A stretch of DNA of 64,000 nucleotides from contig NZ_QQSY01000004.1 of the NCBI RefSeq assembly GCF_003351225.1, forward strand, positions 199,051 to 263,050. Reading direction: 5' to 3'. Shown piece after piece: positions 7,936 to 19,238 of the stretch (the first letter of the stretch is position 1; the number at the start of each line of letters is the position of its first letter). Below the pieces are notes generated by a model that ran no database searches, was not told the DNA's origin, and was given only the letters and a program-made list of their open reading frames with translations. A program made the position numbers and the translations under genes. The stretch comes from Dyella solisilvae (GTDB taxonomy: Bacteria > Pseudomonadota > Gammaproteobacteria > Xanthomonadales > Rhodanobacteraceae).

Positions 7936-8222
7936 CTGAATCGGCGGAAGGCTATCACAGGGGATTCCGGCGGTGAATCGTCGGACGTGGGGCCATCTTG
8001 GAAGTATCCATTTGGCTCGTGAGGCTCAAGCCGCACCTACCCAGCACCACCGCACCACCGTCAAAGCGGGCACTCAGCTCATGCTGTCTGGCTTGCAGTT
8101 CGTCCGGAAATACGAGATTGCTTCGGCATCCATCGTCACCCAGGCGCGAATTTCAGGGCGAATTTCGTCGTGGATGTTCGAGGATGCGCGCGAGATGGCT
8201 GACGACAGAGTCCGGCAACTAG

Positions 8223-8585
8223 TTGCCGCTTAGGGGTTCGCAGGTCGTGAGATACTGGCGGCGTAAGTTGGCGACATGCGCCCCTAGCCATCCCCCCGTC
8301 ATTACTTGGGAGCCACTAAGTGTTTCTGGGATCACCAGTGACGGGCTTTTTGCCCGCATTGTGGAGCCCGTTCTCAGTGAGGTGTTCGCGGTAGTCAACG
8401 AGGACATTGACGGGCGGTGGTATGTCAACTTGTCGCCCCGCGGCCGTTCGCAAGCCGCCTCGTGCTCTTCCAGGGTGAGGAACCGTGACCACGGTAAAAA
8501 GCTGGTGGAGCGGTGGACCGCCCATCACTGGCGCAATATCCCGCCACAGCGACTTCCGGGCGGTATCAACGGGAAGGTGCGTTAG
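8223..8585 (+). CDS. Possible hypothetical protein (start uncertain)
   Basis: An open frame of up to 120 codons; TTG at 8223 is the longest start and GTG at 8361 is possible. The segment ARIVEPVLSEVFAVVNEDID followed by GRWYVNLSPRGRSQAA looks protein-like and resembles short accessory proteins of phages and islands, but I cannot name a family. Its stop overlaps that of the convergent gene at 8582 by 4 bp, the same TTAG arrangement as at 6670. The flanking stretch 7936-8222 shows no convincing gene. Confidence 0.35.
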   Translation: MPLRGSQVVRYWRRKLATCAPSHPPVITWEPLSVSGITSDGLFARIVEPVLSEVFAVVNEDIDGRWYVNLSPRGRSQAASCSSRVRNRDHGKKLVERWTAHHWRNIPPQRLPGGINGKVR

Positions 8586-9238
8586 TTTGCAGGCCGGGGG
8601 CTCGGACGAATGACCAAACAGGGCTCGTGGAGCATGTCGAGTGACTTACTCCACCCGGTGCGCAGGAGCGCCGCACCAATTAGCGAATAGCACTCGCCAT
8701 CGCCTCCAACGGCGTTGGTGCTCTGAGGATCGGGCAGGGCTTGTTGGAACGCTTCAACAGCAACCTGCGCATCACCCAAATGCGCAACACCTTTATCCTG
8801 CCTTGTTACGAATGCTTCCCAGAGGAAAAGTCCGTGGCCGTGTTCGCAGAAGGCGTGCCAGTCGAGAAAGGCGGGTATGTCGCTCCGAACACTGCGCCGG
8901 ACGCGGCGGAGGACCCAGGGCACTTGAACCAATCCCACGGTCAGTGTGCCGGCACCGCCGCTCGCGCTCCACGGTGCATTTCCTCTCCCTGGCGCACATT
9001 CACCGGTGCGCGCGTTGGTCAAGTTGTGTTCGTCCTCACGGAGAGGCACAGAAAGTGGGCACTCAAAGCCCAAGGCGACCGGGAGGCCCGCGTCCAATAG
9101 TGACGCCACATGATCAGCCAGCGTCGACGGAAGCACACCGGTCGCACCGTCAGACGAGTACCAAGCGAATCGACTAGCAGGAATAGTTCTTGCGGCACCT
9201 ACATCGGCGGCGACGATGGCAACGTGATCGGGCTGCAT
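8582..9238 (-). CDS. Unrecognised protein, possibly RNase H-like fold
   Basis: A 218-residue acidic protein transcribed toward the restriction cassette, beginning 207 bp inside the tRNA-Phe. An early strand (HVAIVAADVGAAR), FECPLSVP near residue 58, FLWEAF near 140 and a C-terminal GGDGECYSLIGAALL stretch echo the spaced acidic residues of RNase H-like proteins such as DUF429, but the match is by eye and weak. Island-end genes like this are often cargo. Not recognised with certainty; a hypothetical protein is the safe label. Confidence 0.55.
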   Translation of the reverse strand: MQPDHVAIVAADVGAARTIPASRFAWYSSDGATGVLPSTLADHVASLLDAGLPVALGFECPLSVPLREDEHNLTNARTGECAPGRGNAPWSASGGAGTLTVGLVQVPWVLRRVRRSVRSDIPAFLDWHAFCEHGHGLFLWEAFVTRQDKGVAHLGDAQVAVEAFQQALPDPQSTNAVGGDGECYSLIGAALLRTGWSKSLDMLHEPCLVIRPSPRPAN

Positions 9239-9360
9239 GGTAGTTCCCGTGTGTCACGGGTGACTCTACTTGATCGCCAGCGGCGTAGGTCTTGTGGAAG
9301 TCGCCCCGAGTCGGTGAGACGTGCATCTACTGAAAACGACTTGCCAAGCTCGCAACAAGT

Positions 9361-9414
9361 GGCAAATGTACGGCAAATGGAGTCGGCCAACAAAAAAGCC
9401 ACCTAATGGCAAAT
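9361..9414. repeat. Three GGCAAAT repeats near the tRNA-Phe 3' end
   Basis: GGCAAAT occurs at 9361-9367, 9372-9378 and 9408-9414; the first two are 11 bp apart, one helical turn. Their position just inside the presumed element end is what is expected of integrase or excisionase arm-type sites; the third copy falls inside the tRNA terminator hairpin. Confidence 0.35.
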
Positions 9415-9427
9415 AGCCAAGGTGGCT
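9392..9427 (-). terminator. Intrinsic terminator of tRNA-Phe
   Basis: Read on the minus strand just after the tRNA 3' end: stem AGCCACCT/AGGTGGCT with an inner TGGC/GCCA pairing, then T6. It ends the tRNA transcript. Confidence 0.85.
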
Positions 9428-9445
9428 GATTTATAGCGCTTTATA

Positions 9446-9521
9446 TGGTGGCCGGGGACGGAATCGAACCGCCGACACGGGGATTTTCAATCCCCTGCTC
9501 TACCAACTGAGCTACCCGGCC
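9446..9521 (-). tRNA. tRNA-Phe (GAA)
   Basis: A 76-nt minus-strand cloverleaf starting GGCCGGGTAGCTCAGTTGG and ending with encoded CCA. The anticodon stem is GGGGA/TCCCC around loop TTGAAAA, giving anticodon GAA; the T-arm GGTTCGATTCC is intact. Its 3' end faces the left-hand element, which is the usual orientation for integration into a tRNA 3' end; the gene itself is complete. Confidence 0.97.
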
Positions 9522-9588
9522 AGAATGTGTCGCACGCGTCTAAGACGTCGCGTGGAGCCGTGCATTAAATCGGATGTACGGCCCGGCG

Positions 9589-9867
9589 TCAAGACTTTGT
9601 GTCGGGGGCGACGTAGCCCTCGGGCTGTTTTACGTCGCCGCCGAACAGGAATTTCTCCATTTCGCCGGCCAGGAACTGGCGCGACTTGGGATCGAGCGGG
9701 TTGAGGCGGTATTCGTTGAGCAGCATGGTCTGGTGGGCGAGCCACTGTTGCCATGCTTCCTTGGAGATTTCGGCGTAGATGCGCTGGCCCAGCGGGCCGG
9801 GCCAGGGGGCGAAGTCCAGGCCTTCGGCGTCCCGGTCAAGCTTGGCGCAGTGAATGATGCGACTCAT
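9589..9867 (-). CDS. yggX: YggX, oxidative-damage protection / Fe(II)-trafficking protein
   Basis: A 92-residue protein starting [19 protein letters not shown], with the family's invariant N-terminal Cys and the [19 protein letters not shown] core. YggX proteins limit oxidative damage to iron-sulfur clusters and labile iron. The ATG at 9867 is chosen because upstream in-frame codons fall in low-complexity Arg/Pro sequence. It lies 26 bp after mutY on the same strand, the arrangement known from E. coli; MutY is itself an iron-sulfur protein. Confidence 0.93.
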   Translation of the reverse strand: MSRIIHCAKLDRDAEGLDFAPWPGPLGQRIYAEISKEAWQQWLAHQTMLLNEYRLNPLDPKSRQFLAGEMEKFLFGGDVKQPEGYVAPDTKS

Positions 9868-9893
9868 ACGGTACGGCTCATTGATGGGGTGGC

Positions 9894-10925
9894 TCAGAGA
9901 TCTTGCAGCAGGCTGCGCACGGGGGCAGGCAGGCCGAGGGCGGCGCGTTCGCCTGCATCGCACCAGCGATGCCCCGCATTATCGGCGATGCGCCGGTGTG
10001 CTGTCGCCTCGTCGAACAGCACGGGCTCGACCTTGAGGCGGTAATGGCTGAATACGTGCACGAAGGAGGGCAGTGACTGCGCATCGTCGATTTGCGCCAA
10101 CGACTGCGCGGTGCGCCAAGCCTCGTCGTGGTTGCTCGCCTCCGGCAGGCTCCACAAGCCCGACCACACGCCCTGCGGTCCGCGCCGTTCGAGCAGCACG
10201 CGGCCCTGCGCGTCGCGCAGGATCAACATCACCGTGTCGCGGGTGGGCACGCGCTTGCTCGGCTTGGCGCTGGGCAGTTGCGAGGTGAGGCCGTCGCGCT
10301 TGGCTACACAGGTGGCGGCGAGCGGGCAGGCGTCGCACTGCGGGCGCGTGCGCACGCAGAGGGTGGCGCCCAGATCCATGATGGCTTGCGTGTAATCGGC
10401 CACGCGATCAGCGGGCGTCAGCGCGTCGGCGTGTTGCCACAGCAGCTTCTCCACCGCGCTTTGCCCGGGGTGCCCATGGATGCCCAGATGGCGCGTGAGC
10501 ACGCGCTTGACGTTGCCGTCGAGGATGGCGAAGCGCAGGCCGTGCGCCTGCGCCAGGATCGCTCCGGCGGTAGAGCGACCGATGCCCGGCAACGCAGACA
10601 GTGCGTCGAAATCACGCGGCAGCTCGCCGTCATGCTGTGCGACACAGATCTGCGCGGCGCGTTGGAGGAAGCGAGCGCGACGGTAGTAGCCAAGTCCCGA
10701 CCACAACGCCAGCACCGTGTCCTCGTCGGCGGCGGCAAGGTCGCGCAGCGTTGGCAGCGCAGCTACGAAGCGCTGGAAGTACGGGATGACCGTGACCACC
10801 TGCGTCTGCTGCAGCATCACCTCGGACAGCCACACGCGATAGGCATCGCGTGGATGCTGCCAGGGCAGGTCCTTGCGGCCGTGTTCGTCGAACCAGGCCA
10901 GTAGTGCGGTGGCGAAGGGATTCAT
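9894..10925 (-). CDS. mutY: A/G-specific adenine glycosylase MutY
   Basis: A 343-residue base-excision repair enzyme that removes adenine mispaired with 8-oxoguanine. Catalytic Glu35 (SEVMLQQTQ) and Asp136 ([12 protein letters not shown]) are present, as is the helix-hairpin-helix LPGIGRSTA (112-120). Cys190, 197, 200 and 206 form the 4Fe-4S ligand set. The C-terminal ~120 residues are the NUDIX-like 8-oxoG recognition domain. Length is normal. The ATG overlaps the end of the AsmA-like gene by 4 bp, so it is translated from the ftsY-side transcript. Confidence 0.96.
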   Translation of the reverse strand: MNPFATALLAWFDEHGRKDLPWQHPRDAYRVWLSEVMLQQTQVVTVIPYFQRFVAALPTLRDLAAADEDTVLALWSGLGYYRRARFLQRAAQICVAQHDGELPRDFDALSALPGIGRSTAGAILAQAHGLRFAILDGNVKRVLTRHLGIHGHPGQSAVEKLLWQHADALTPADRVADYTQAIMDLGATLCVRTRPQCDACPLAATCVAKRDGLTSQLPSAKPSKRVPTRDTVMLILRDAQGRVLLERRGPQGVWSGLWSLPEASNHDEAWRTAQSLAQIDDAQSLPSFVHVFSHYRLKVEPVLFDEATAHRRIADNAGHRWCDAGERAALGLPAPVRSLLQDL

Positions 10926-12007
10926 GGGGACGTGCGCGGCGTCACCGGTTTGACGGGGGACGGCTTGGCCGGAGGCGTAGCGGTGCTGGCCGGAGCTGGC
11001 GCGTCGGCGCCGGCGCGGATGGTCAGGCCTTCGATACTGATCTCACCCGCGTCGATCTGTGCGATTTGCGCCTGGCCGTTGACCGGCGGCACGGCGAGCC
11101 TTGGGCCGTCGTCGTGGTCGAGCTCCGACCACCAGTTTATGAGCGCCAGCGGTGGCAGGTGCAAGTCGGCGTGGTTGTTGGGACCGTCAAGCTTGAGGGC
11201 GAGCATCAGCGGACTGCTTTCGTCGGCCGGCGTCAGTGTGATGTCGGTGTCGTACACGCCGGCGTCGGCGTGATCGAGCTTGCCCGACAACCGCGCCGAG
11301 GCGTCGGCCGCGCCCCGCCAGCGGGCGTTGCCCTTGAGCGCCAGCGTGAGGGCCGTGCTGTGGGTGAGGTGCAACTCGATGTTGTCCAACTGCAGCGCGC
11401 CGCCCTTGATGTTTGGCGTGAGCGATAGGCGCAGTTCGGTCGGCGTGCCTTTCGGATCCTTGCCCGACATGGTGAGCCAGAACCCGTGCTCGGGCGCGAG
11501 TCGGCCGGATTTCAGCTCCACGTCGCCGAGCAGCAACTGGTTGCCGCGCACCAACGTGCCGCGCGTGACGTGCACGCCGGCATCGATGCGAGGGATGGTC
11601 TTGGGCACCGCGGCAGGACCGGAAGGCAGCCCGGCGAACCACGACTGCAGCGCATCGAGGTCCACGCGTGGCGAATCGATCTGCATCTGCGAGATCACCG
11701 TCTCGCCGTGCACCAACGTGCGCCACGGCAGCGCCAGCGAGCCGCGCGCTGCGAGCAGGATGGGCATGTTGGCGTTCTGCGCGCTCAGCGTGATGCCTTC
11801 CAGCTCGAGCGCGGGGCGCGGGAACAGGGCCGGCGTGGCGGGGCTGGCCAGGCTCAGTTCCAGCCCGGCGCTGCGGGCTTGCGCCTGCAACATGGCGGTG
11901 ATGCGCTCGGGCTGCAGCAGCAGGTGGACGGCGATCAGCGCGACGGCGACCAGCACCAGGGTGGTGCTGCTGACGATGAGCAAGGTGATGCGGAGCCAGC
12001 GCGGCAC
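10922..12007 (-). CDS. AsmA-like membrane-anchored protein
   Basis: A 361-residue protein starting at GTG 12007, supported by GAGGAG 8 nt upstream. The ORF could extend into ftsY but the sequence there is low complexity. One N-terminal membrane helix (about 8-28) is followed by a periplasmic region with the AsmA pattern of repeated Leu/Ile-rich beta strands (LELEGITLSAQNANMP, later ALQLDNIELHL). The C-terminus is Pro/Thr rich. AsmA-type proteins are linked to outer-membrane assembly and lipid transport. This copy is short compared with AsmA (about 600 residues). It follows ftsY by 13 bp and overlaps mutY. Confidence 0.75.
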   Translation of the reverse strand: MPRWLRITLLIVSSTTLVLVAVALIAVHLLLQPERITAMLQAQARSAGLELSLASPATPALFPRPALELEGITLSAQNANMPILLAARGSLALPWRTLVHGETVISQMQIDSPRVDLDALQSWFAGLPSGPAAVPKTIPRIDAGVHVTRGTLVRGNQLLLGDVELKSGRLAPEHGFWLTMSGKDPKGTPTELRLSLTPNIKGGALQLDNIELHLTHSTALTLALKGNARWRGAADASARLSGKLDHADAGVYDTDITLTPADESSPLMLALKLDGPNNHADLHLPPLALINWWSELDHDDGPRLAVPPVNGQAQIAQIDAGEISIEGLTIRAGADAPAPASTATPPAKPSPVKPVTPRTSP

Positions 12008-12020
12008 CGGTCGCCGCTCC

Positions 12021-13169
12021 TCAGCCCTGGCCCAGGGACGCGGGCAGCAGCCCGTCCACGTAGGCATCTGCGTCGAACACGCGCAGGTCGGTGGCGGTCT
12101 CGCCCAGACCCACGTAGCGGATCGGCAGGCCGAACTCGCGGGCCAGCGCAAACACCACGCCGCCCTTGGCGGTGCCATCCAGCTTGGTCACCACCAGGCC
12201 AGTGACGCCGACGATCTGGCGGAACTGGCGCACCTGGTTCACGGCGTTCTGCCCGGTGGTGCCGTCGATCACCATCAGCACCTCGTGCGGCGATTCGGTA
12301 TCGATCTTCTTCAGCACGCGGGCGATCTTGCCCAGTTCGTCCATCAGACCGCCCTGTGTGTGCAGGCGGCCGGCGGTGTCGGCGATCAGCACGTCGGCAC
12401 CACGCGAGCGGGCAGCCTGCAGTGCATCGAAGATCACGCTGGCGGAGTCGGCATCCTGGCCTTGCGAGATCACCGGCACGTTGTTGCGCGCGCCCCAGGT
12501 CTTGAGCTGTTCCACCGCGGCGGCGCGGAAGGTGTCGCCGGCGGCGAGCATCACCTGGCGTCCTTCGTCGCGGAAGCGGCGGGCCAGCTTGCCGATGGTG
12601 GTCGTCTTGCCGACGCCATTGATGCCCACCGTGAGGATGACGTACGGCTTGCGGCCATCGACGGACAGCGGCGTCGCGACCGGGCGCAGCAGGGTGACCA
12701 GCGACTGGCGCAGTGCGGCCAGCAGTGCCGAGGCATCGGCAAACTCGCGCTTGTGCATGCGCCTGCGCAGGTCCTCGACCAGCGTCGTGCTGGCCTCAAC
12801 GCCGACATCGGCGGTGATGAGGGTGGTTTCCAGCTCGTCCAGCAGATCGTCGTCGAGCTTGGGATGGCGGTTGAACAGCGAATTGAGGCCGCGCGCAAAG
12901 GAGCTGCCGGCGAGGCGCTCACGCCAGCCGCGCTTGGCCGCCGGCGCAGCCTCGGCGATGGCGGCGCGTTCGAACGCCTCATCCTCGGCCGGGGCTTCCG
13001 GCGGGGGCGGGGTTTCGGCCAGCGCTTCGTCGAGGGCGGGCGTGGCGTGGTCGAGCGAGATGGCGTCCGTGTCGTGCGCGAAACCGGTCGCCGGGGGCTG
13101 CTCGGCCGCGGGCGCCGTGGGCTGGCCCGGGGGTGTCTCGGCGGGTTTCTTCTTCCAGAACTTGAGCAT
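12021..13169 (-). CDS. ftsY: Signal recognition particle receptor FtsY
   Basis: A 382-residue SRP GTPase that receives ribosome-nascent chain complexes at the inner membrane. A short basic start (MLKFWKKKP) and an acidic Pro/Ala-rich A domain (to about 80) precede the helical N domain and the GTPase G domain: G1 GINGVGKTT (182-190), DTFRAAA, DTAGRLH and TKLDGTAKGG all intact. First gene of the minus-strand operon ftsY-asmA-like-mutY-yggX; a 65-bp gap separates it from divergent rsmD, so both promoters must lie there. Confidence 0.97.
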   Translation of the reverse strand: MLKFWKKKPAETPPGQPTAPAAEQPPATGFAHDTDAISLDHATPALDEALAETPPPPEAPAEDEAFERAAIAEAAPAAKRGWRERLAGSSFARGLNSLFNRHPKLDDDLLDELETTLITADVGVEASTTLVEDLRRRMHKREFADASALLAALRQSLVTLLRPVATPLSVDGRKPYVILTVGINGVGKTTTIGKLARRFRDEGRQVMLAAGDTFRAAAVEQLKTWGARNNVPVISQGQDADSASVIFDALQAARSRGADVLIADTAGRLHTQGGLMDELGKIARVLKKIDTESPHEVLMVIDGTTGQNAVNQVRQFRQIVGVTGLVVTKLDGTAKGGVVFALAREFGLPIRYVGLGETATDLRVFDADAYVDGLLPASLGQG

Positions 13170-13234
13170 TGCGGCGGGGATTCAAAGACAATGGCGGGCA
13201 TGCTACCACCCCGACCCTCACTCACCGCTGAGTC

Positions 13235-13813
13235 ATGACCGCCACCAAGGGCGCCCCGGGGCGTATCCGCATCATTGGCGGGCAGCTGCGCAATTCGCGT
13301 CTGGATGTTCCCGAGCTGCCGGGCCTGCGGCCCACGGCTGAGCGGGTTCGCGAGACCCTGTTCAACTGGCTCGCCCCTGTTATCAGTGGCGCCCGCTGCC
13401 TGGATCTTTGCGCGGGCACCGGCGCGCTCGGCATCGAGGCGCTGTCGCGCGGGGCGGCCAGCGTGCAGTTCGTCGAGCGGGATCCCCGGGTGGCCCAGGC
13501 CTTGCGCGACAACCTGTCCAGGCTGAAAGCGGCCGGCGGGCAGGTGAGCACGGCCGACGCATTGGCCTTCCTGCAGGGTCCACCCCAGCCCTTTGGCCTG
13601 GTGTTTCTCGATCCGCCGTTCGCCCAGGATTTGTGGTCAAGCCTGGCCCAGCGACTGGAGCAGGGTGGATGGTTGGCGCCGGGGGCATGGATCTACGTCG
13701 AATCCCCCAGGGCGGCGGCGCCGACGTTGCCATCGACGTGGCTCGGTCATCGTGAGGGCGCGGCGGGCGAAGTGCGCTACGCGCTGTACCGCCGGGCGCC
13801 GGTCGTTTCCTGA
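13235..13813 (+). CDS. rsmD: 16S rRNA m2G966 methyltransferase RsmD
   Basis: A 192-residue Rossmann-fold methyltransferase. AdoMet motif I LCAGTGALG (58-66) and the catalytic DPPF (126-129) are intact, and the N-terminal IRIIGGQLRNSRLDVP is typical of RsmD. It methylates G966 of 16S rRNA during 30S maturation. Divergent from ftsY and 71 bp before coaD, the common ftsY/rsmD/coaD neighbourhood in proteobacteria. Confidence 0.95.
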   Translation: MTATKGAPGRIRIIGGQLRNSRLDVPELPGLRPTAERVRETLFNWLAPVISGARCLDLCAGTGALGIEALSRGAASVQFVERDPRVAQALRDNLSRLKAAGGQVSTADALAFLQGPPQPFGLVFLDPPFAQDLWSSLAQRLEQGGWLAPGAWIYVESPRAAAPTLPSTWLGHREGAAGEVRYALYRRAPVVS

Positions 13814-13869
13814 CCCTGGCGTACGGTTTTCGGGGCCCTAGGCGGAGCCGGCGAACGGGCCTAAGCTAG

Positions 13870-14394
<525 letters not shown>

Positions 14395-14685
14395 GCGGTT
14401 CCCGAAACGCTCGCCCGCAGGAGCGGATGCCGTGGCGCGGGCTGCAGGATGGAATCGCAGCGCAGCATGCCGGCAGGTGTCGGCCGGGGCTGGCGTCGTG
14501 TATCCTCGCGGGCATCCTGCGGACAGGACAGTTACCCGTCGCGGACCAGAGGTTGAAGAGCCTGGCCACCCCAGCGTAGGCCGACCCGTTTCCGCTGGTT
14601 CACCGGCGCCGTCGCGTGACGGTTGCATGGCCCAGTCTTCCAATGGATTCTCAAGACCAAGCTTCCACCATCCAAGGTGACCCTC

Positions 14686-15186
14686 ATGTACAAGTACGCC
14701 CTCCTCGCCGCCATCGCGCTCACCGGCACGCTGTCGATCACTGCCTGCAGCCAGCAGGACCAGGCCCAGCAGCCGACCGAGCAGGTCCAGGCCGTTTCCA
14801 AGCCGACCGATCCGAATGACTCCAAGGCGTGGAACGCCTATCTGGGCCAGATCGTCCAGAAGAACATGCAGGGCATGACGGCCGACCGTCCGTTCCCGTA
14901 CCTGGTTCCGGCCGGTGACACCGACGACGCCAACGCGCTGCGCCAGCGCCAGCTCGAGCAGGTGCAGGACACCGTCGCCCGCGGCGTGCTGCCGGGCAAC
15001 ATGCTGGTGTTCGCCGGCCCGGATTCGGGCAAGACCGCCGAGTTCGTGACCGATGCGTTCAAGGACGCCAAGCCGGGTTCGTTCAAGGACGTGATCGTGC
15101 TGGTCATCGGCGACGCCGCCGACAAGGACAAGGTGACCACGGCGCTGCAGCCGACCGGCGCCACCGTGCGCTACGTGAACATGTAA
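14686..15186 (+). CDS. Predicted lipoprotein of unknown function
   Basis: A 166-residue protein with a lipoprotein signal: MYKYALLAAIALTGTLSITAC, lipobox ITAC with Cys21 as the acylation site. AAGGTGA lies before the ATG at 14686; an upstream ATG at 14623 would disrupt the signal. The mature part is a soluble mixed alpha/beta domain (DRPFPYLVPAGDTDDANALR, later DVIVLVIGDAADKDKV) that I recognise only as a conserved-looking type in Xanthomonadales. Followed by a strong terminator, so its transcript ends here. Function unknown. Confidence 0.75.
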   Translation: MYKYALLAAIALTGTLSITACSQQDQAQQPTEQVQAVSKPTDPNDSKAWNAYLGQIVQKNMQGMTADRPFPYLVPAGDTDDANALRQRQLEQVQDTVARGVLPGNMLVFAGPDSGKTAEFVTDAFKDAKPGSFKDVIVLVIGDAADKDKVTTALQPTGATVRYVNM

Positions 15187-15211
15187 GTTCGCGCTGTCCA
15201 CGCGATATCCG

Positions 15212-15248
15212 GGCCCGCGGCGTGAGAGCGCCGCGGGCCTTCTTTTTT
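15212..15248 (+). terminator. Intrinsic terminator after the lipoprotein gene
   Basis: An 11-bp G+C stem (GGCCCGCGGCG / CGCCGCGGGCC) with a 6-nt loop, followed by TTCTTTTTT. Confidence 0.92.
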
Positions 15249-15320
15249 GGCGGTCACCGTGCCTGCAGGGAAGCGGGTGTCGAGGGATCTTGCGACGCAA
15301 CACGCGCGCCTACCGTGTAA

Positions 15321-17310
<1,990 letters not shown>

Positions 17311-17314
<4 letters not shown>

Positions 17315-18159
17315 ACATGCAGATGTGGTCGCTTACCGGTAACTCGCAGCAGTTGGATGGCGGCGCCATGTTCGGCAATGCGCCGAAGGCTCTGTGGTCG
17401 CGCTGGATCCAGCCCGATGCGGAGAACCGCATCCCGCTGGCTTGCCGTTGCCTGCTGGTGAAGGACCTGGATGGCCGCAACGTGCTGTTCGAGACCGGCA
17501 TTGGCGCGTTTTTCGAGCCGGCTCTGCGCGAACGCTACGGCGTGGTGGAGGACCGCCACGTGCTGCTGGATTCGCTGGCCGAGGTGGGGCTGACCCACGA
17601 GGACATCGATGCGGTCGTGCTCTCGCACTTGCACTTCGACCATGCCGGCGGCCTGCTCGCGGCATGGGAAGAGGGGCAGCCGCCGCGGCTGTTGTTTCCG
17701 AACGCCACCTTCCTGGTAGGTGGCGAGCACTGGCGGCGCGCGCTCAAGCCGCATCCGCGCGACCGCGCATCGTTCATCCCCGAGTTGCAGCCGCTGCTGG
17801 AAGCCAGCGGGCGGCTTGAGCTGGTCGAGGGCGAGCATTCACACGCGCTTGGCAGTTCGGTGCGTTTCAGCTATTCGGACGGCCATACGCCCGGGCTGAT
17901 GCTGGCCGAGGTCGGGGGCGTCGTGTTCTGCGCCGACCTCATCCCGGGACGGTTCTGGGTGCACCTGCCCATCACCATGGGCTATGACCGTTTCCCGGAA
18001 AAACTGATCGAGGAGAAGCGCGCCTTCCTCGAGGATAAGTTGGCACGCGGCGTGCAGCTCTTTTTCACGCACGACCACGGCTGCGCGGTGGCGCGTGTGG
18101 TGCGTGACGAGCGCGGTCGTTTTGGCTCCACGGATGAGCTCACCGAATTGAGGGGTTAG
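17311..18159 (+). CDS. MBL-fold metallo-hydrolase
   Basis: A 282-residue metallo-beta-lactamase-fold enzyme. The zinc motif HLHFDHAGG (106-114), a later SDGHTPG His and FCADLI Asp complete a two-metal site. No signal peptide, so cytoplasmic. Family members hydrolyse lactones, thioesters or phosphoesters; the substrate cannot be read here. It overlaps ggt by 4 bp; a glutathione-related thioesterase role is tempting from context but unproven. Confidence 0.88.
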
Positions 18160-18196
18160 GCCTGCCATGGATGGTCGACAGGGGAGGAGTACCGAC

Positions 18197-19213
18197 ATGC
18201 AGCAGTGGTTGCGACGGATTCTGGGGGCCCTCCTGCTGTTGGGGGCCGTTGGTCTGGTGGCGATGACCGAACAGGGCATCCTCGACCATCGTCATGCCGC
18301 CGACCGTCATGGTGGGCAGATCCTGGACCTGGGCGCCGGCGGCGGCCCGGAACCGGGCCAGCACGGCTACCTGGTGCGCGTGTCGGGAACTCCGCGCGTG
18401 GTCGAGTCCCCTTACGATCCCGAATTTGGCCAGCGCGCGCCGTCGCCGGTGCTGATCCGCCACGTGGAAATGTTCCAGTGGCACGAGGTGCGCCTCGGCA
18501 ACGATGTGCACTATGAACTGGACTGGGTCGATCGCCCGGTGGACGCCAGCCGCTTCGAGCATCCGTTCGGCCATACCAACCCCGAGCGCTTCCCGGTCCA
18601 GGGCAAGCAGTTCGACGCGGGCCAGGTGCGGCTGGGCGGCTATGCCTTGTCGCCGACCTTGCTGCATGCCTTGCCGGGGAGCGACACGCTCACGCCCGAC
18701 CTGAAGTCCCTGCCGACCAACCTGGCGGCCAGCTTTGCGGCCTACGGCAATTACCTCACCACCAGCGCCAGGCCGGAACAGCCGCGCCTGGGTGACCTGC
18801 GTGTGAGCTGGGAGATCGTGCCGGTGCAGGAAGTCACTGTATTCGCCCAGATCGACGGCGACCGGCTGGTCCCGGCGGTGCATGCGGCCGACGGCAAGGG
18901 CTATGACGTGCAGAGCGGCGATCGATCGCTGGTCGACGTGGCGCCGGATGTGCCGACCTCGCCGTCGTTCATCTGGTTGCGCCGCATCGCGGCGCTGTTG
19001 CTCGGCACCTTCGGCGCTCTCTTGCTGCTGCCGGAACGCAGCCATGGCGGGCACGCCCTGATTCTGGCGGCGGGCGCCGGCGCGTTGCTGATCGGCGCGG
19101 TGGCCTGTGTGCTGTGGCTCGGCACCGACCTCGCCGCCGGCGCCGCGTGGTTCGCGCTGGCGCTGGCCGGCCTGGCGGTGACGGTGTGGCGGATCCGGAT
19201 GGCAGTGGAGTAG
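18197..19213 (+). CDS. TMEM43-family membrane protein
   Basis: A 338-residue protein matching the TMEM43/DUF1625 layout: one N-terminal membrane helix (about 6-22), a large extracytoplasmic region, and three C-terminal helices (about 265-330). The segment RVSWEIVPVQEVTVFAQIDG is characteristic. The ATG at 18197 has GGAGGAG 7 nt upstream and is preferred to the in-frame ATG at 18167. It follows the MBL gene by 37 bp. Function in bacteria is unknown. Confidence 0.78.
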   Translation: MQQWLRRILGALLLLGAVGLVAMTEQGILDHRHAADRHGGQILDLGAGGGPEPGQHGYLVRVSGTPRVVESPYDPEFGQRAPSPVLIRHVEMFQWHEVRLGNDVHYELDWVDRPVDASRFEHPFGHTNPERFPVQGKQFDAGQVRLGGYALSPTLLHALPGSDTLTPDLKSLPTNLAASFAAYGNYLTTSARPEQPRLGDLRVSWEIVPVQEVTVFAQIDGDRLVPAVHAADGKGYDVQSGDRSLVDVAPDVPTSPSFIWLRRIAALLLGTFGALLLLPERSHGGHALILAAGAGALLIGAVACVLWLGTDLAAGAAWFALALAGLAVTVWRIRMAVE

Positions 19214-19238
19214 TTGTTGCCGCGGCGCCCGCGCATTT

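Noticed and set aside
7973..8233. 86-codon plus-strand ORF after the nuclease gene
   Set aside because: GTG start without ribosome site, no recognisable pattern, and it overlaps the possible 8223 gene.
1..9445. Complete prophage or conjugative element
   Set aside because: No capsid, tail, lysis, relaxase or secretion genes are visible; only replication, regulation and cargo genes.
13170..13234. rRNA or extra tRNA genes in the housekeeping region
   Set aside because: No cloverleaf or rRNA sequence was found besides tRNA-Phe.
11280..13238. 652-codon plus-strand ORF opposite ftsY and the AsmA-like gene
   Set aside because: FtsY motifs on the minus strand are decisive; the plus frame has no motif.
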